Both the position numbers and the translations under genes were made by a program. A stretch of 64,000 bases of DNA from Siphonodentalium dalli (taxonomy: Eukaryota > Mollusca > Scaphopoda > Gadilida > Siphonodentaliidae), in NCBI GenBank assembly GCA_032622095.1, contig CP136065.1, positions 156,989,577 to 157,053,576 of the forward strand, read 5' to 3'. Shown one piece after another: positions 45,010 through 56,300 of the stretch. The notes beneath the pieces are model-generated. The model did not search any database. It saw nothing but the letters and a program-made list of their open reading frames with translations, and was not told the origin of the DNA. The stretch's first letter is position 1. Every line of letters starts with the position of its first letter.

Positions 45010-45690
45010 TAAATAAAAAAGGCCGCTCGGCCACAGTGTCCCCCGAACCGGTGGCTTCATTTGGAGCGGAGGCTTTGTAGAAGTATACTATATGGATAAG
45101 ACACTAATCACTTGTGCATTGTCTCATTACTGACATGCATACAAATAACCAAATCTTTAAAAAACTCTTAAAAGTCAAAATATAACCTCAAATTGGCACA
45201 AAATGAAGAAAATTATAAGAAAAATTGAATTTTCTAAGTCTGAGAAAAATCATTCGAACTTGACCTGTATCGTGATATGACTGATCCACATAAAAACGGT
45301 ATTTGCAATTAAAGGATCCAAACTTGAGATATCATCCGGAAACCGAAAAAATGAGAAATTTTCTAAGTAAAACAAGTCGAATAAAAGGTCGGTAGACCTC
45401 ATGTCCGCCTCTAAGCATCGGCTTGATACAACCGTTGTTTGCGCATAAAAATTGGCATGGCGGAACACGAAATCGAATATGATCTGTCTTTTGTGCTAGT
45501 GAACCAACATATACCAAACTTAATTTCATTCAGTACACATTTACTAAAGTTATCATCCTGAAACCTCAAATTGGCAAAAATTCTAAGTAAAAAAGGGACA
45601 TAACTCTGGTGAAAATTGGCGGGCGGAACCCGAATTCGAACTTGACCTGTGTTTTGCTGGGAGAAAGACACATACCAAATTAAAAAAAAA
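45010..45690 (+). mobile_element. 5' part of a Helitron-like element related to 5644-6583
   Basis: It opens with AAAAAGGCCGCTCGGCCACA and carries about three core units of the same family as 5644-6583 (GAACTTGACCTGTGTTTTG, AAAGTTATCATCC, GACATAACTCTGGTGAAAA). It ends without the 3' hairpin in an A tract at 45680-45693. Small minus-strand ORFs here are repeat artefacts. Confidence 0.6.
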
Positions 45691-45694
45691 AAAT

Positions 45695-46138
45695 TCTTTT
45701 CAATTTAGGTCCCAATTCATATCATAACAAGATGCAAAACATTAATATACCGGTATTTACATATATTGCCATAAGAAATTTAAGTTTACAAAAAGCTTTA
45801 AGTTTAACAGTTGGAATCATACCGTACTGTAAAGTATGTTTGGCTTTATCTAGCTTTCATCTGTGAAAACTTCAAATAGTTTGAGTTCAGGTTTGTTATC
45901 ATTCAGCCTTCAGTATTTCAATCAAATACAGTACAGGAACATTAACAATTTGATCAAATCAACCTGGTTATCAGGTGGGATATCATAATACCAAATGAAA
46001 AATTAACATAGAGATTAGTACTATAAATAGTAATTACTAACTTAATAGACATTGTTTCTGTACTACATGATCATAGTCCATTGAACCAAAAGATATCTGA
46101 CAATATCGTATAAGCATTTCCAATCCATACATATAAAA
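45695..46138. other. No gene recognised
   Basis: AT-rich spacer without clear repeats. Confidence 0.5.
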
Positions 46139-46140
46139 CA

Positions 46141-46996
46141 AGAGATCGACTGTCGTCCGGTGCATACCCTCTTAGCGCATACCGCCTGATGTGGGCATAT
46201 CTATAACTTATGATTGCTATACTCAGACAGATGGACCCAAAAAATCTACATTTTCATGTAAACAAAGATGAATAACTATAAAACAAAAAACAAAAACAAA
46301 ACAGTTGAATGTGCCATTAAATGTCCTCATAGTGGTGAACATCCATAAAAAATTTCATTGAGATCTGAGCATTACTGTTCAAGTTATGAACTCAGAACAG
46401 ACGTCGGATGGACCAAACAGCCAACATTTCCAGAAAAACAAAGATGAATAACTCTAGAATGGAAAAGCAGAACAGAACAATGGAACCCTCTATTGAATGT
46501 CCTCATAGTAGTGAACATCCGTACCAAATTTCATTGAGATCCCTGTTGAAGTTACGACATGAACAGACACCAGGCGGACCAAAAAGCCAATATTTCCAGA
46601 TAAACAAAGATGTATAAGTCTAGAATGGAAAATTCGAACAAAACGATGGAACCCTATTTATTATGTCCTCATAGTAGTGAACATCCATACCAATTTTCAT
46701 TGAGATCCCAGCACAACTGTTGAAGTTACGACATGAACAGACCCCAGACAGACCAAAATGCCAACATTTCCAGATAAACAAAGATGAAACACTCTAGAAT
46801 GGAAAATCCGAACAAAACGATGGAACCCTCTATTTAATGTCCTCATAGTAGTGAACATCCATACCTAATTTCATTGAGATCCGAGTACTACTGTTCAAGT
46901 TATGACATGAACAGACATCGGACGGACGTATGGATGGACGCACGGACGGACAGGTGCAAAACAGTATACCCCCCCCCCCCCCCCTTTTTAAAGGGG
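46141..46996 (+). mobile_element. Full-length Helitron-like tandem-core element
   Basis: It starts ACAAGAGATCGACTGTCG with subterminal GCATACCC and ends in a hairpin (TATACCCC, C/T loop, GGGGTATA) followed by AAAAA. The core is about four units of about 165 bp (ATTTCCAGATAAACAAAGAT, GAACCCTCTATTGAATGTCC, TCATAGTAGTGAACATCC). It ends in GACGGACGTATGGATGGACG and a C run (46971-46984). A separate 5' fragment of this family is at 3985-4095 on the other strand, which supports the 5' boundary. Confidence 0.75.
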
Positions 46997-47095
46997 TATA
47001 AAAAATTTCCAAAGTTATCTTTGAGAAACTTGATCAAATTGACCTCTCAGTAAAATTCAAAATACTGACTCTGCCCTAGATTAGCTCTAAATGCA

Positions 47096-47389
47096 ATGGA
47101 TTTTCACAAATTTTCCAGGGTGAGAACCCCCACCATCAGCAGGGGGGGGGGGGGGTCACCCCTCCCAAACCTTCCTCCGCTCAGGCCTTCAGGTTATGCC
47201 TTTGGCATATCATTGCCCAAAAACAGGTGTCCTCAAAAAATACCTAGATCCTTCACTGAATGTGGAGGAGAAGGTGGTGTTCTGAAGCCATCATTAAGAG
47301 ATCGGTACAAGACGGTCAATCCAATATGTGAACAGTGCAGTGGTGCTGGACTGACTCCAGTTGTCGCCAGACCATATGGGAAATATTAG
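47096..47389 (+). CDS. Small ORF with a Cys-pair motif, uncertain
   Basis: A 97-codon ORF. The first half crosses a G tract and looks non-coding. The last 30 or so residues ('LKPSLRDRYKTVNPICEQC' then 'SGAGLTPVVARPYGKY') have balanced composition, a C-x2-C pair and a natural-looking end, and could be a coding exon or processed fragment of a real protein. I do not recognise the family. A possible splice acceptor (CCCAAAAACAG) lies at 47216-47226. It may be a pseudogene fragment. Confidence 0.2.
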   Translation: MDFHKFSRVRTPTISRGGGGSPLPNLPPLRPSGYAFGISLPKNRCPQKIPRSFTECGGEGGVLKPSLRDRYKTVNPICEQCSGAGLTPVVARPYGKY

Positions 47390-47399
47390 GATTATCAAA

Positions 47400-48800
47400 G
47401 ACTATATTAGTATATAGACTAGTATATATGTAAATATTAAAGCATATGTAAGATTGAATTGGAGTTTATAGTTTCTCTGTCATCTGGGTTAACATGATTG
47501 GGGCTTAGAAGTGCATAGTTTGGGTTATTGACAAGTATTATACAGTTATTTTTAAAGATACTGAAAAAAAAAAAAGTTAACCAAAAAAACAAAGTTAAGC
47601 CTACCTACCTACCCTAATTTTTTTCAGCTCGTTAGTGGAAACAAACGTATTTTTTTGTTAGGCCTTATTATTAACCAACTCAAGTCTCCATTCTGACGGG
47701 GTTCAAAATAATGTTGGAAAAATATCAAAGACGACACAATAAATGAGCCCTTTAAGAAAATAAGTCGTCCTGTTCCCAGTTGATAATATATAAACAATTA
47801 TGAGAAAGCATTGGAATGCCCAGACATGACAGAGAATCAACAACATGCTAGCATCACCGCCCTAATTAAATGCCTGACACACTACCAAAGGAAGACGCAC
47901 CTGTGCATTGTTAGAAAGAAATTTGGAACGTTAATCAACTTGAGAGACGCCCGCTTGTTGAACAATTCAACCCAACACTCCAAGTTGGCCATGCTGTCAA
48001 TCAATATGAAAGATAAGCTGGTAGGAGGAGTCATCTTAATCAAATTGCCACATTGTAATATAATATCTTGCCCCAGATGCAGAACGGCCTTTGACCTAAA
48101 TTTAATAACTTCAAAAGACCAGACAATGTGACAACGCGAATGTTTTGCCACATAGAGGTTCACGATGGGGAAGTTATGGTTTTTCATACAATGTCAATAG
48201 GGCACCGAATGCCACCGATCTCTGAATAAATTTGTTACAAACTTTATGCAAGTATATAATTATGCAGATGAAAGGCTAATTAAAGTCAGAATAATCAAGT
48301 CCTGGTATTCTTCAGCATGAACAACAAATAGCTTTTATTTTAGAATTATTGTTGGTTTATTTAATATATGGTATGAATAACGAGCGTATGTTCGAAAAAC
48401 GTCTCGAAAATTCGTGTTTTTTTTGGTGATGTTTGTTCGTAAAGTATATGAACACTCTTTATTGTTACATGCTATAGAAAACAGTTTCGACCAACACCAG
48501 AACATGATAAAAGGAAACAATTAACCAGTTTGTGCCTACATGACCGAACATGCAAAACTGACAAGAAAGCGATATGCATGTGCGGTCATTCCCCAGAATG
48601 TTAGTTAATGCATGATTATATTCCAGATAGATTGGTAAATTTCCGACATGCAGCCACAGCTATGTGTACTGCCGTACCGGTATTGATGTAGTTACTTCAA
48701 GTTAGATATTGCCAACTATAGGTTAGTATACCGCGATTCGCAACCTGTTCAGTACAATGAAATGTAGATGAGGGTTAGTCGACATGGTATTGGTCCAGTA
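47400..48800. other. No gene recognised
   Basis: AT-rich sequence with runs of A and T. Overlapping plus and minus ORFs at 47811-48187 (about 100 codons) have no domain I recognise and shadow each other. Confidence 0.45.
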
Positions 48801-48805
48801 CTTAA

Positions 48806-49335
48806 AGGGGTACTGTACGCCATTTTCAATAAATTTCCGGTGACAACGATGATCTAATATCGATAATATATAGAAACATAAGTAATTTGAGTCGAAGATG
48901 TATTCTGTAAACGCTCAGGTTAATAGGCTATCTTAAAATTTAATAATTTAAAAGTTAATAATTTGATATAAATTGAATTTATGACTGGAGCCATAAAATG
49001 GCGTCAATTAAATTACGAATTTCAGTAATCAAACAAAGCAATTGAGGGATACTGGAGAACACTCAAGCCACTCACTGACTAGCGACGATACAATAACTTA
49101 AATGATTATATGGGATTAGTATGCCTATAATATAACTTTTATTTGATTCATTTGGTTGAAAACTATACAAAAATTACTCGACAACGACAATTTGTATTTT
49201 TGCATTCCGGTAAATTTGTCATCCGTAACACTACTTCGTACTCAACAGACTTTCAAATAATGAAAAAATTGTTTCCTTATTCTCCGACTCGGAGACTATA
49301 GAAACCAACAACAACATTTGGCGTACAGTACCCCT
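48806..49335. mobile_element. piggyBac-like (TTAA) MITE, 530 bp
   Basis: The termini AGGGGTACTGTACGCCA and TGGCGTACAGTACCCCT are perfect inverted repeats, flanked by TTAA at 48802-48805 and 49336-49339. The interior resembles 42680-43324 (AATAGGCTATCTTAAAAT, ATGACTGGAGCCATAAAATG) but is shorter. No coding capacity. Confidence 0.9.
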
Positions 49336-52277
49336 TTAAGCTATAGACATACATCTATTATTAAAGTTTGCGAACTGGTACAGTACCAGACCGCCATGGG
49401 TGGATCGTTCCAATGACAGCAGTGTTTTTTTGCGGTCCGGTACGCATCCCTAACAATCAGTGTTGAACTGTTCAAACTTCAGTTCACACTGCCATAACCA
49501 GGTCTGGGTAAACCTGAAATGAGGCTACTATAGCCAGAAGTAGCTATTATTGCCCAATCTAGCTACTGGAAAATCGTCTGCGATGGGTAAATTTGCGTGT
49601 ATGATATTAAACAAATTTTCCGGTTGTCAAACACATCGCCATCCTCTTTGGCACATTTGAAAACACATCTATGCAGATAAAATTAGTGTTTCGCAGAGGT
49701 AAACTTTTTATCGGAAAATTAAGATAATAGTTTGCAAAACTAATTTAAGATTGTACCATGTGAAGTTACATTGTCAATCTTCGTTTATTCTTTAAAAAAG
49801 CAAGAGCTGTCGCAGCGAAATGTGCTCATAATTCGTCATTTTGTCCAAGCTAACCCACCTGACTGCATCGACCAATCAAATGTAGGTTATAAACTTTTAA
49901 TCGGTGTTTTAAAATATATTCTTGTCTGTTAAAAAGTCCATGGCAGGGCGATTCAGTATTTTGCTAATTTTTCTTGACAGTTAAACAGAGTTGTTATAAA
50001 AAATATACGGATATAGACAATGACAAAGTTGAGCATTGTTTAGTCTATGTTTCCTTGGGACCATCTTCATGAATTTCTCCACTGTTACGACGGAAATACT
50101 GGCAGGCATTAAATCTGGCTACATGTCACCCATCAGTCCCAGTGGGTCAGTCGGTGCGCGGACAATGCCTCGTACCCAACGAATTGACTTTGTTATGGCT
50201 CAGGGAGCGTTTGATTTTGCTTCCATGTGAATTTGATTGGCAACTGTTCATGTTTTCAGTCATGATAATCAAAATCAGTATTTTCCAATTTCTAAACGAA
50301 ATGTTACCCCCCGATCCGGTTTCCGTCCGGCCTGATGAAAATATATGATTGTAGGCACCGATATAAACCGCTTTAGAGCAATAATTAACTCTATTGCTCC
50401 ATAGTTTGTCAAATAGTTCGACCTAGCTCGTCGTAGAAATATTAGCAACACAGACTGAATCACCTTGCCATGGACTTTTTAACAGACAAGAATATATTTT
50501 AAAACACCGATTAAAAGTTTATAACCTACATTTGATTGGTCGATGCAGTCAGGTGGGTTAGCTTGGACAAAATGGCGAATTATGAGCACATTCCGCTGCA
50601 ACAGCTCTTGCTTTTTTAAAGAATAAACGAAGATTTCCAATGTAACTTCACATGGTACAATCTTAAATTAGTTTAGCAAACTTTTATCTTAAGGGCTTTG
50701 TGGACCCAATTTTTCCAAAATTTCCCAAAATTTTATAGAGTCCAAATAAAGGATTCTGTTCATGTATGTTAGTAATAATAGAAACCATGCCCATGGATAC
50801 AATATTTTGAGAGTATACTTCATGGTGGATTATGTTAGAAATACAAAATGTGAACTTTATTGAGATTTAAAAAAAATTAATTTACAGGCAATGGTCCAAG
50901 AGAAACCAAGTCCAAATCTAAGAATCAAATATGGGAATATGTACTGAACACTGTGATGAATGATGTATTACAAAAAAAATATTATATTTCTAGAGTGTTC
51001 TTTGATAAAATTACTTTGAACCGGTTGTTGACAAATGATATATACTTGCTTAAGATGGAGGTAAAGTGGCACAATTCCAGAAATGGGGACCGGTTGAAAT
51101 TCATGTATTTTTGTTTTAAAAGACCAAAAAATTAAAAATATATTTGTTCATAGACATACTACAATAATCCAAGATTAAGTATATCTGATAAGCAATAAAT
51201 TTGTCAATCCAAAAAAGATGCATTTGAACATCAAAACACAAAATTTTTGAGATGAAAATACTCACTGGTAAGAATATCAAATAGCCAACAGGAGGTATCA
51301 ACATGTAGCTAATACTCCCATGCAGTGACAACGCGTATAGGATTTCCTAGTTTCAAACCTAAACTCCAGAAATTTTAACTTAATATATGTAAACAAACCG
51401 CCCAAAAAGACAGCCATTTGCAAGAACTATTTCAGAAAACTATGGAGCACCACTTTACTATCAAAAATACATGTATGCAAAACTGTACAGTCCCAAATAC
51501 ATGCACAGCGAAATAGCTTTTCATACTTCCTGTTTACCTATCTTCGTGAGTTTCGATTTCGGCTGAAAATAAACAAGAAATTCCCTTTGCAATCTTCAGC
51601 TGTACGTGTCGATCAATAAAGCGATCGTCAATAACTTTTTGATGTATCTAACACACACGTATATACTATGTTGTATCAATATATTGATTCCTTACCGGTC
51701 AAACGTTGACAATTTATTAGATTGATGTTTATTTCGCGGGGAGAATTTACCAGGAAGGCGGAAGTCGCCCAACAACCATGTTATATGTAACTACGCCAAA
51801 TTTCAATCACGCGGTCGGTATTTTAAACCATACAAGAAAGATGATATCAACATTTAATAATAGCCAGGTGTAACTTTTCTGCCATACGGTGTAAGTATTT
51901 GACATTAACATTACGTATTATGTGATATTATTACTTAATATCGTATATATATATTCCGAACTATTTCGGCGGAGGGATATGTTTATTGCATAGTTTGTTA
52001 TGTTTACGTCGAAATTCCTGCGAGATTTTTCGTAAAACTTGATGCCGACTAAGTAATCGATGGCGCGATTGCTTATGAAAACAATACAGTGTTACGCAAC
52101 AAACGATTATCCAATTGTGTTATGGACCCTGTGTTGTCACAACAGTCAGTTCGTTTTATTTTCAACATTGTAAAATAAGCACATTTCTCAACACAGGAAC
52201 GATAACTCCACCAATGGCGGACATAATATCCCCAATTTCTGTTGTTCGTAAATTTTTTGAAGTGTGATATTTAGATA

Positions 52278-52345
52278 ATGGGCACGTTTTTCGAAAATCG
52301 ACGCCGCCTTGTCACGAGATGGAATCAGGAATTACATGAAGGTAC
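52278..52345 (+). other. Possible captured first coding exon, speculative
   Basis: Inside the 3.3-kb TTAA element, an ATG opens 'MGTFFENRRRLVTRWNQELHE' and is followed by a donor-like GAAGGTACATTC. The composition is less AT-rich than the surroundings. The remaining ORF after the donor reads as intron-like sequence. It could be a captured host exon, a transposase exon or chance. Confidence 0.15.
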
Positions 52346-52739
52346 ATTCATAGATTCTGTAGTAAAATTTATGAAGTCAGGATTTTGTCTCAAATTTTTA
52401 ACATGGAAACCCTATGGGAGAAAAATAAAAAAATTTCCACTTTACCTCCCTCTTAAACGTTGGCTATGTGGGTGGTAGCAGGCAAGGGTTAACAGCTGGC
52501 CATTGTAACTGCTCTGGACTCTGTTGACAATAGAATGCTAATCCTCAATCATACCCCTACCACTGCTACCAGATCACCATACTAATTCTAGTAAGTAGGT
52601 CACCACTCACTCAGGGTGATCACTCATGTAGAAGTTTGACACTGGTAAAAAGCCATTCACACCAGACTGGACATCAGCCATGAAAGGTTGACCCATTAAC
52701 TGCTGCCTCTCAGTCAACCATATTATGAAGTTAGTATAT

Positions 52740-53935
52740 CATTTGTCAACAACCGGTTCAAAGTAATTTTATCAAAGAACACTCAAGAAATATATATTTT
52801 TTGTAATACATCATTCATCACAGTGTTCAGTACATATTCCCATATTTGATTCTTAGATTTGGACTTTATTTTTCTTGGACCATTGTCTGTAAAAAATTTT
52901 TTTTTTAAATCTCAATAAAGTTCACATTTTGTATTTCTAACATAATCCACCATGAAGTATACTCTCAAAATGTTGTATCAATGGGCATGGTTTCTATTAT
53001 TACTAACATACATGAACAGAATCCTTTATTTGGACTCTATAAAACAACCGGTTCAAAGTAATTTTATCAAAGAACACTCAAGAAATATATTTTTTTTGTA
53101 ATACATCATTCATCACAGTGTTCAGTACATATTCCCATATTTGATTCTTAGATTTGGACTTTTGTTTTTCTTGGACCATTGTCTGTATATTTTTTTTTTT
53201 TTAAATCTCAATAAAGTTCACATTTTGTATTTCTAACATAATCCACCATGAAGTATACACTCAAAAAGTTGCATCAATGGGCATGGTTTCTATTATTACT
53301 AATATACATGAACAGAATCCTTTATTTGGACTCTATAAAACAACCTGTTCAAAGTAATTTTATCAAAGAACACTCAAGAAATATATTTTTTTTGTAATAC
53401 ATCATTCATCACAGTGTTCAGTACATATTCCCATATTTGATTCTTAGATTTGGACTTTGTTTTTCTTGGACCATTGTCTGTAAATTTATTTTTTTTTAAA
53501 TCTCAATAAAGTTCACATTTTGTATTTCTAACATAATCCACCATGAAGTATACTCTCAAAATGTTGCATCAATGGGATGGTTTCTATTATTACTAATATA
53601 CATGAACAGAATCCTTTATTTGGACTCTATAAAACAACCTGTTCAAAGTAATTTTATCAAAGAACACTCAAGAAATATATTTTTTTTGTAATACATCATT
53701 CATCACAGTGTTCAGTACATATTCCCATATTTGATTCTTAGATTTGGACTTTGTTTTTCTTGGACCATTGTCTGTAAAAAAAAAAATTTTGAAATCTCAA
53801 TAAAGTTCACATTTTGTATTTCTAACATAATCCACCATGAAGTATACTCTCAAAATGTTGCATCAATGGGATGGTTTCTATTATTACTAATATACATGAA
53901 CAGAATCCTTTATTTGGACTCTAAAATTTTGGGAA
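52740..53935. repeat. Four tandem copies of a unit of about 297 bp
   Basis: Units start near 52750, 53046, 53346 and 53643. Each has TTCAAAGTAATTTTATCAAA, ACATCATTCATCACAGTGTT, TTGGACCATTGTCTGTA, a variable A/T tract, CTCAATAAAGTTCACATTTT and CAGAATCCTTTATTTGGACT. Copies are nearly identical apart from the A/T tract. One inverted copy is at 50740-51035. Confidence 0.92.
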
Positions 53936-54141
53936 ATTTTGGAAAAATTGGGTCCACAAAGCCCTTAACTTTCCGATAAAAAGCTTACCTCCGTGAAACA
54001 CTAATTATCTGCATAGATGTGTTTTCAAATGTGCCAAAGTGGATGGCGATGTGTTTGACAACCGGAAAATTCGTTTTAGTATCATATTTTCCAGTAGCTA
54101 GATGATACATTGATAGATCGTGCAAGAATACTAATAGGCTG

Positions 54142-55093
54142 TAGGGGTGGGAAGATACACCGATGCACCGGTGTATCGCGATACGGTAACACACGATGCA
54201 TGCACCGATACAAATCCTTAAATATCGTCGTATTGCGATACACGTATAATTCATAATAAATGATTACTGTACAAAAACTTCGAAAAGCATAGTCACTTGA
54301 TCGGCTATAAAGTCCTAAACCAAAGTTAAAACAAGACTTCGCATGTGCATATATAGCTTCGCGCGAAAGTGATGAAACGTACTATAATGTGTCCGTGCTG
54401 CACGTGCATCGCATGTTTGATTAGAGCCGGTGCATATTTACGCCACATGGCACAATTGATATATAACTTCCCGTTTCGTTTTCGGAAGCACATGTCACGT
54501 GCGCTCGCAGCTGACGCAATACTGCCTTCTAAATATACCGGTACTTTCCGCGGTACCCTTCATTTTGACCGCGTAATCGCGTGTCACTCGAACTCAATTC
54601 GTATAGTTACGAGTCCAGTGGTCTGAATCTAGTACATTGTATTTAGAGTTACTCCTCTTACATTGGCAGCTCCGCGTTTTGTGATTTATTAACAAATGAT
54701 TTTAAGCACGATCACTTAGACACTTACGGACTTTCTTTGTGCAAGTCTTGATTACCCGATTTTGTGGTCATCGTCCTTGAACTCTTGAGAACCTGCGTTA
54801 CCATTAACTTACAAATAAATAGTCGATCTTGTATTTACTGTTTAGAGTAGATCAGACTCATAATAATTATTGACTTGTTTGAAAGTTGTTTCAGTTGCAA
54901 GTAGGCACAGTAATTCTATTTGCCCTAATAAGCTTGTGTTTGAGTTGTCATGTTTGATTTGATTAAATTCTGAAACAATGTCTGGAGTGTATCTATGTAG
55001 TATGTATATATGTATCTAGATACGCACTCGTATCGCGAACGGTGTATCGAGATACGTATCGTATCGTGGCACTAGCGTATCTTCCCACCCCTA
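54142..55093. mobile_element. Non-autonomous hAT transposon, 952 bp
   Basis: The terminal repeats TAGGGGTGGGAAGATAC and GTATCTTCCCACCCCTA are perfect inverses, followed inward by CGATGCACCGGTGTATCG-type and CGTATCGTATCG-type sequence. The exact 8-bp duplication ATAGGCTG flanks it (54134-54141 and 55094-55101). It interrupts the right arm of the 49499-55142 element. ORF 54369-54626 has no transposase features. Confidence 0.93.
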
Positions 55094-55202
55094 ATAGGCT
55101 GGCTATAGACTAGTAGCTCCATTTCAGGTTTACCCAGACCTGACAACTGTTTCTTACTATTAGATATGGACTTTGTTTTTGTTGGACAATTGTATTACAA
55201 TG

Positions 55203-55690
55203 AAGCGGATAGCTCAGTTGGTTTGTGGGCCGACCTCTGAGCTACACCTTCGACACGGTCGAGGGTTCAAATCCGACAAAATATCGGTCGGACTTTGTGT
55301 CACCATCTGCATTCCCAGTACCACGGGCATCACAAATCAATCATCGATGCCACGATCAGTGATCTGTGAAAGATTCCAGAAGCCAAAGAGTCTCAGACAA
55401 AATTTGAAAAAAATGCGTACTGGACTAACTTCGTACCTCTGCTCCTCTCGTAATGTCATGACCAGGGATGACACTACACTTGGCACACCGTCGGATCGGG
55501 AGCCGACGCTAATGGCTGTCCCGTGTGCAACAATGTGCGCACGTTAAACTTAAAGATCCCTACCGAGTACCGTGGCGAAGAAGTCACGGGTTCGGCAAAA
55601 AAACTTCCTGGAAAAATTATGGATCTACTCGATCCCGTCCTGTAAAAGCCAGCCTTGGTCACTAGGACGTAACAACTACAGATACAGATG
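55203..55690 (+). mobile_element. tRNA-derived SINE
   Basis: The head has RNA polymerase III promoter elements: an A-box region GCGGATAGCTCAGTTGG at 55205-55221 and a B box GGTTCAAATCC at 55264-55274, at normal tRNA spacing. The tRNA fold is already degraded and there is a long non-tRNA body (CTAATGGCTGTCCC, GTGCGCACGTTAAAC, GTACCGTGGCGAAGAAGTC), so it is a SINE and not a tRNA gene. The body matches the fragment at 6888-7010. The 3' limit is approximate. ORFs 55173-55547 (+) and 55474-55767 (-) lie within it and are not genes. Confidence 0.8.
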
Positions 55691-55699
55691 TATTTATCG

Positions 55700-56300
55700 T
55701 TGGATTTTGATAATATAATAATTTCCAACACAACTCCCATCAATTTTTTTTTAAATTTGGTCCACAATCATTGGCACAAAGACCTTACCTTAGTTTATGC
55801 CAATTATAACAAGAACATAAAAATTAATTAACATAAAAACATTGTATATAATAAGGTATATATCATAAGAAGCATGTCAACTTGTTACACAACAGCTATA
55901 AGTGGAAATTTGAACTTTTCTCGTCAAATAGTTCTCGACTAACCAAACAAAAACGCGTGCCAAAGGGAAAAATGGCGATTCGCCGGGTCACGTGATTTAC
56001 AAATAGCTGAATAAATTTCTATCTCGAGTAGGATGAGAAACTCGGTCCATTTAATCGGATGATGAACAGATGCAAGCAATTCTGGATATATGGAAGCAAG
56101 TGCAGTGCTCAGATGCGGACGTAAGAAAGGAGGACATTGTCAAGCTGCAATCACTAACGGACAGATTATGTTATACCCTCAACACACAAAGGATACAACT
56201 TCTAAATTCATAACTTTTTGTTCAATCTTCAAACTTTTGTATAGTGTGGTTGCTCTACGAGAGCGGATAGATCATAGAAGAAGAAGAAGAAGAAGGTCCT
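55700..56300. other. No gene recognised; GAA run
   Basis: AT-rich sequence; a short GAA repeat (56276-56296) lies at the end. Confidence 0.5.

Larger units (their letters stand above)
50693..53964. mobile_element. piggyBac-like (TTAA-flanked) element, 3.3 kb
   Basis: The termini GGGCTTTGTGGACCCAATTT and the inverse lie between TTAA at 50689-50692 and TTAA at 53965-53968. The uninterrupted copy of the site in the opposite arm (TATCTTAATTTTCCGAT, near 49716-49732 on the other strand) has a single TTAA, so the insertion site is verified. About 350 bp of subterminal sequence is inverted at the two ends; at the right end it is amplified to four tandem copies. The middle (51050-52735) is unique and lacks a recognisable transposase. 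TTAA also fits Kolobok, so piggyBac is the favoured but not certain class. Confidence 0.8.
49499..55142. mobile_element. Long-inverted-repeat element carrying two younger transposons
   Basis: The ends are CAGGTCTGGGTAAACCTGAA and its inverse. The left arm (49499-about 49950) is matched in reverse by 50462-50692, then 53969-54141, then 55102-55142. Removing the TTAA element (50693-53964) and the hAT element (54142-55093) with one copy of each duplication restores an unbroken right arm, so the original was about 1.4 kb with arms of about 450 bp and a loop of about 500 bp. No flanking duplication is clear, so the class is open. Loop ORFs at 50036-50348 are unrecognised. Confidence 0.85.

Noticed and set aside
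47811-48187. Coding ORFs of 101-106 codons on opposite strands
   Set aside because: They mirror each other, and neither has a recognisable domain or supporting splice context.
50036-50348. Overlapping 64- and 68-codon ORFs in the loop of the long-inverted-repeat element
   Set aside because: No domains, overlapping frames and no splice support; loop composition only.
54369-54626. hAT transposase fragment in the 952-bp element
   Set aside because: The 85-codon ORF has no recognisable hAT dimerisation or catalytic motif.
55203-55290. A tRNA gene
   Set aside because: A and B boxes are present but the acceptor stem and cloverleaf do not close and the match continues into a SINE body.
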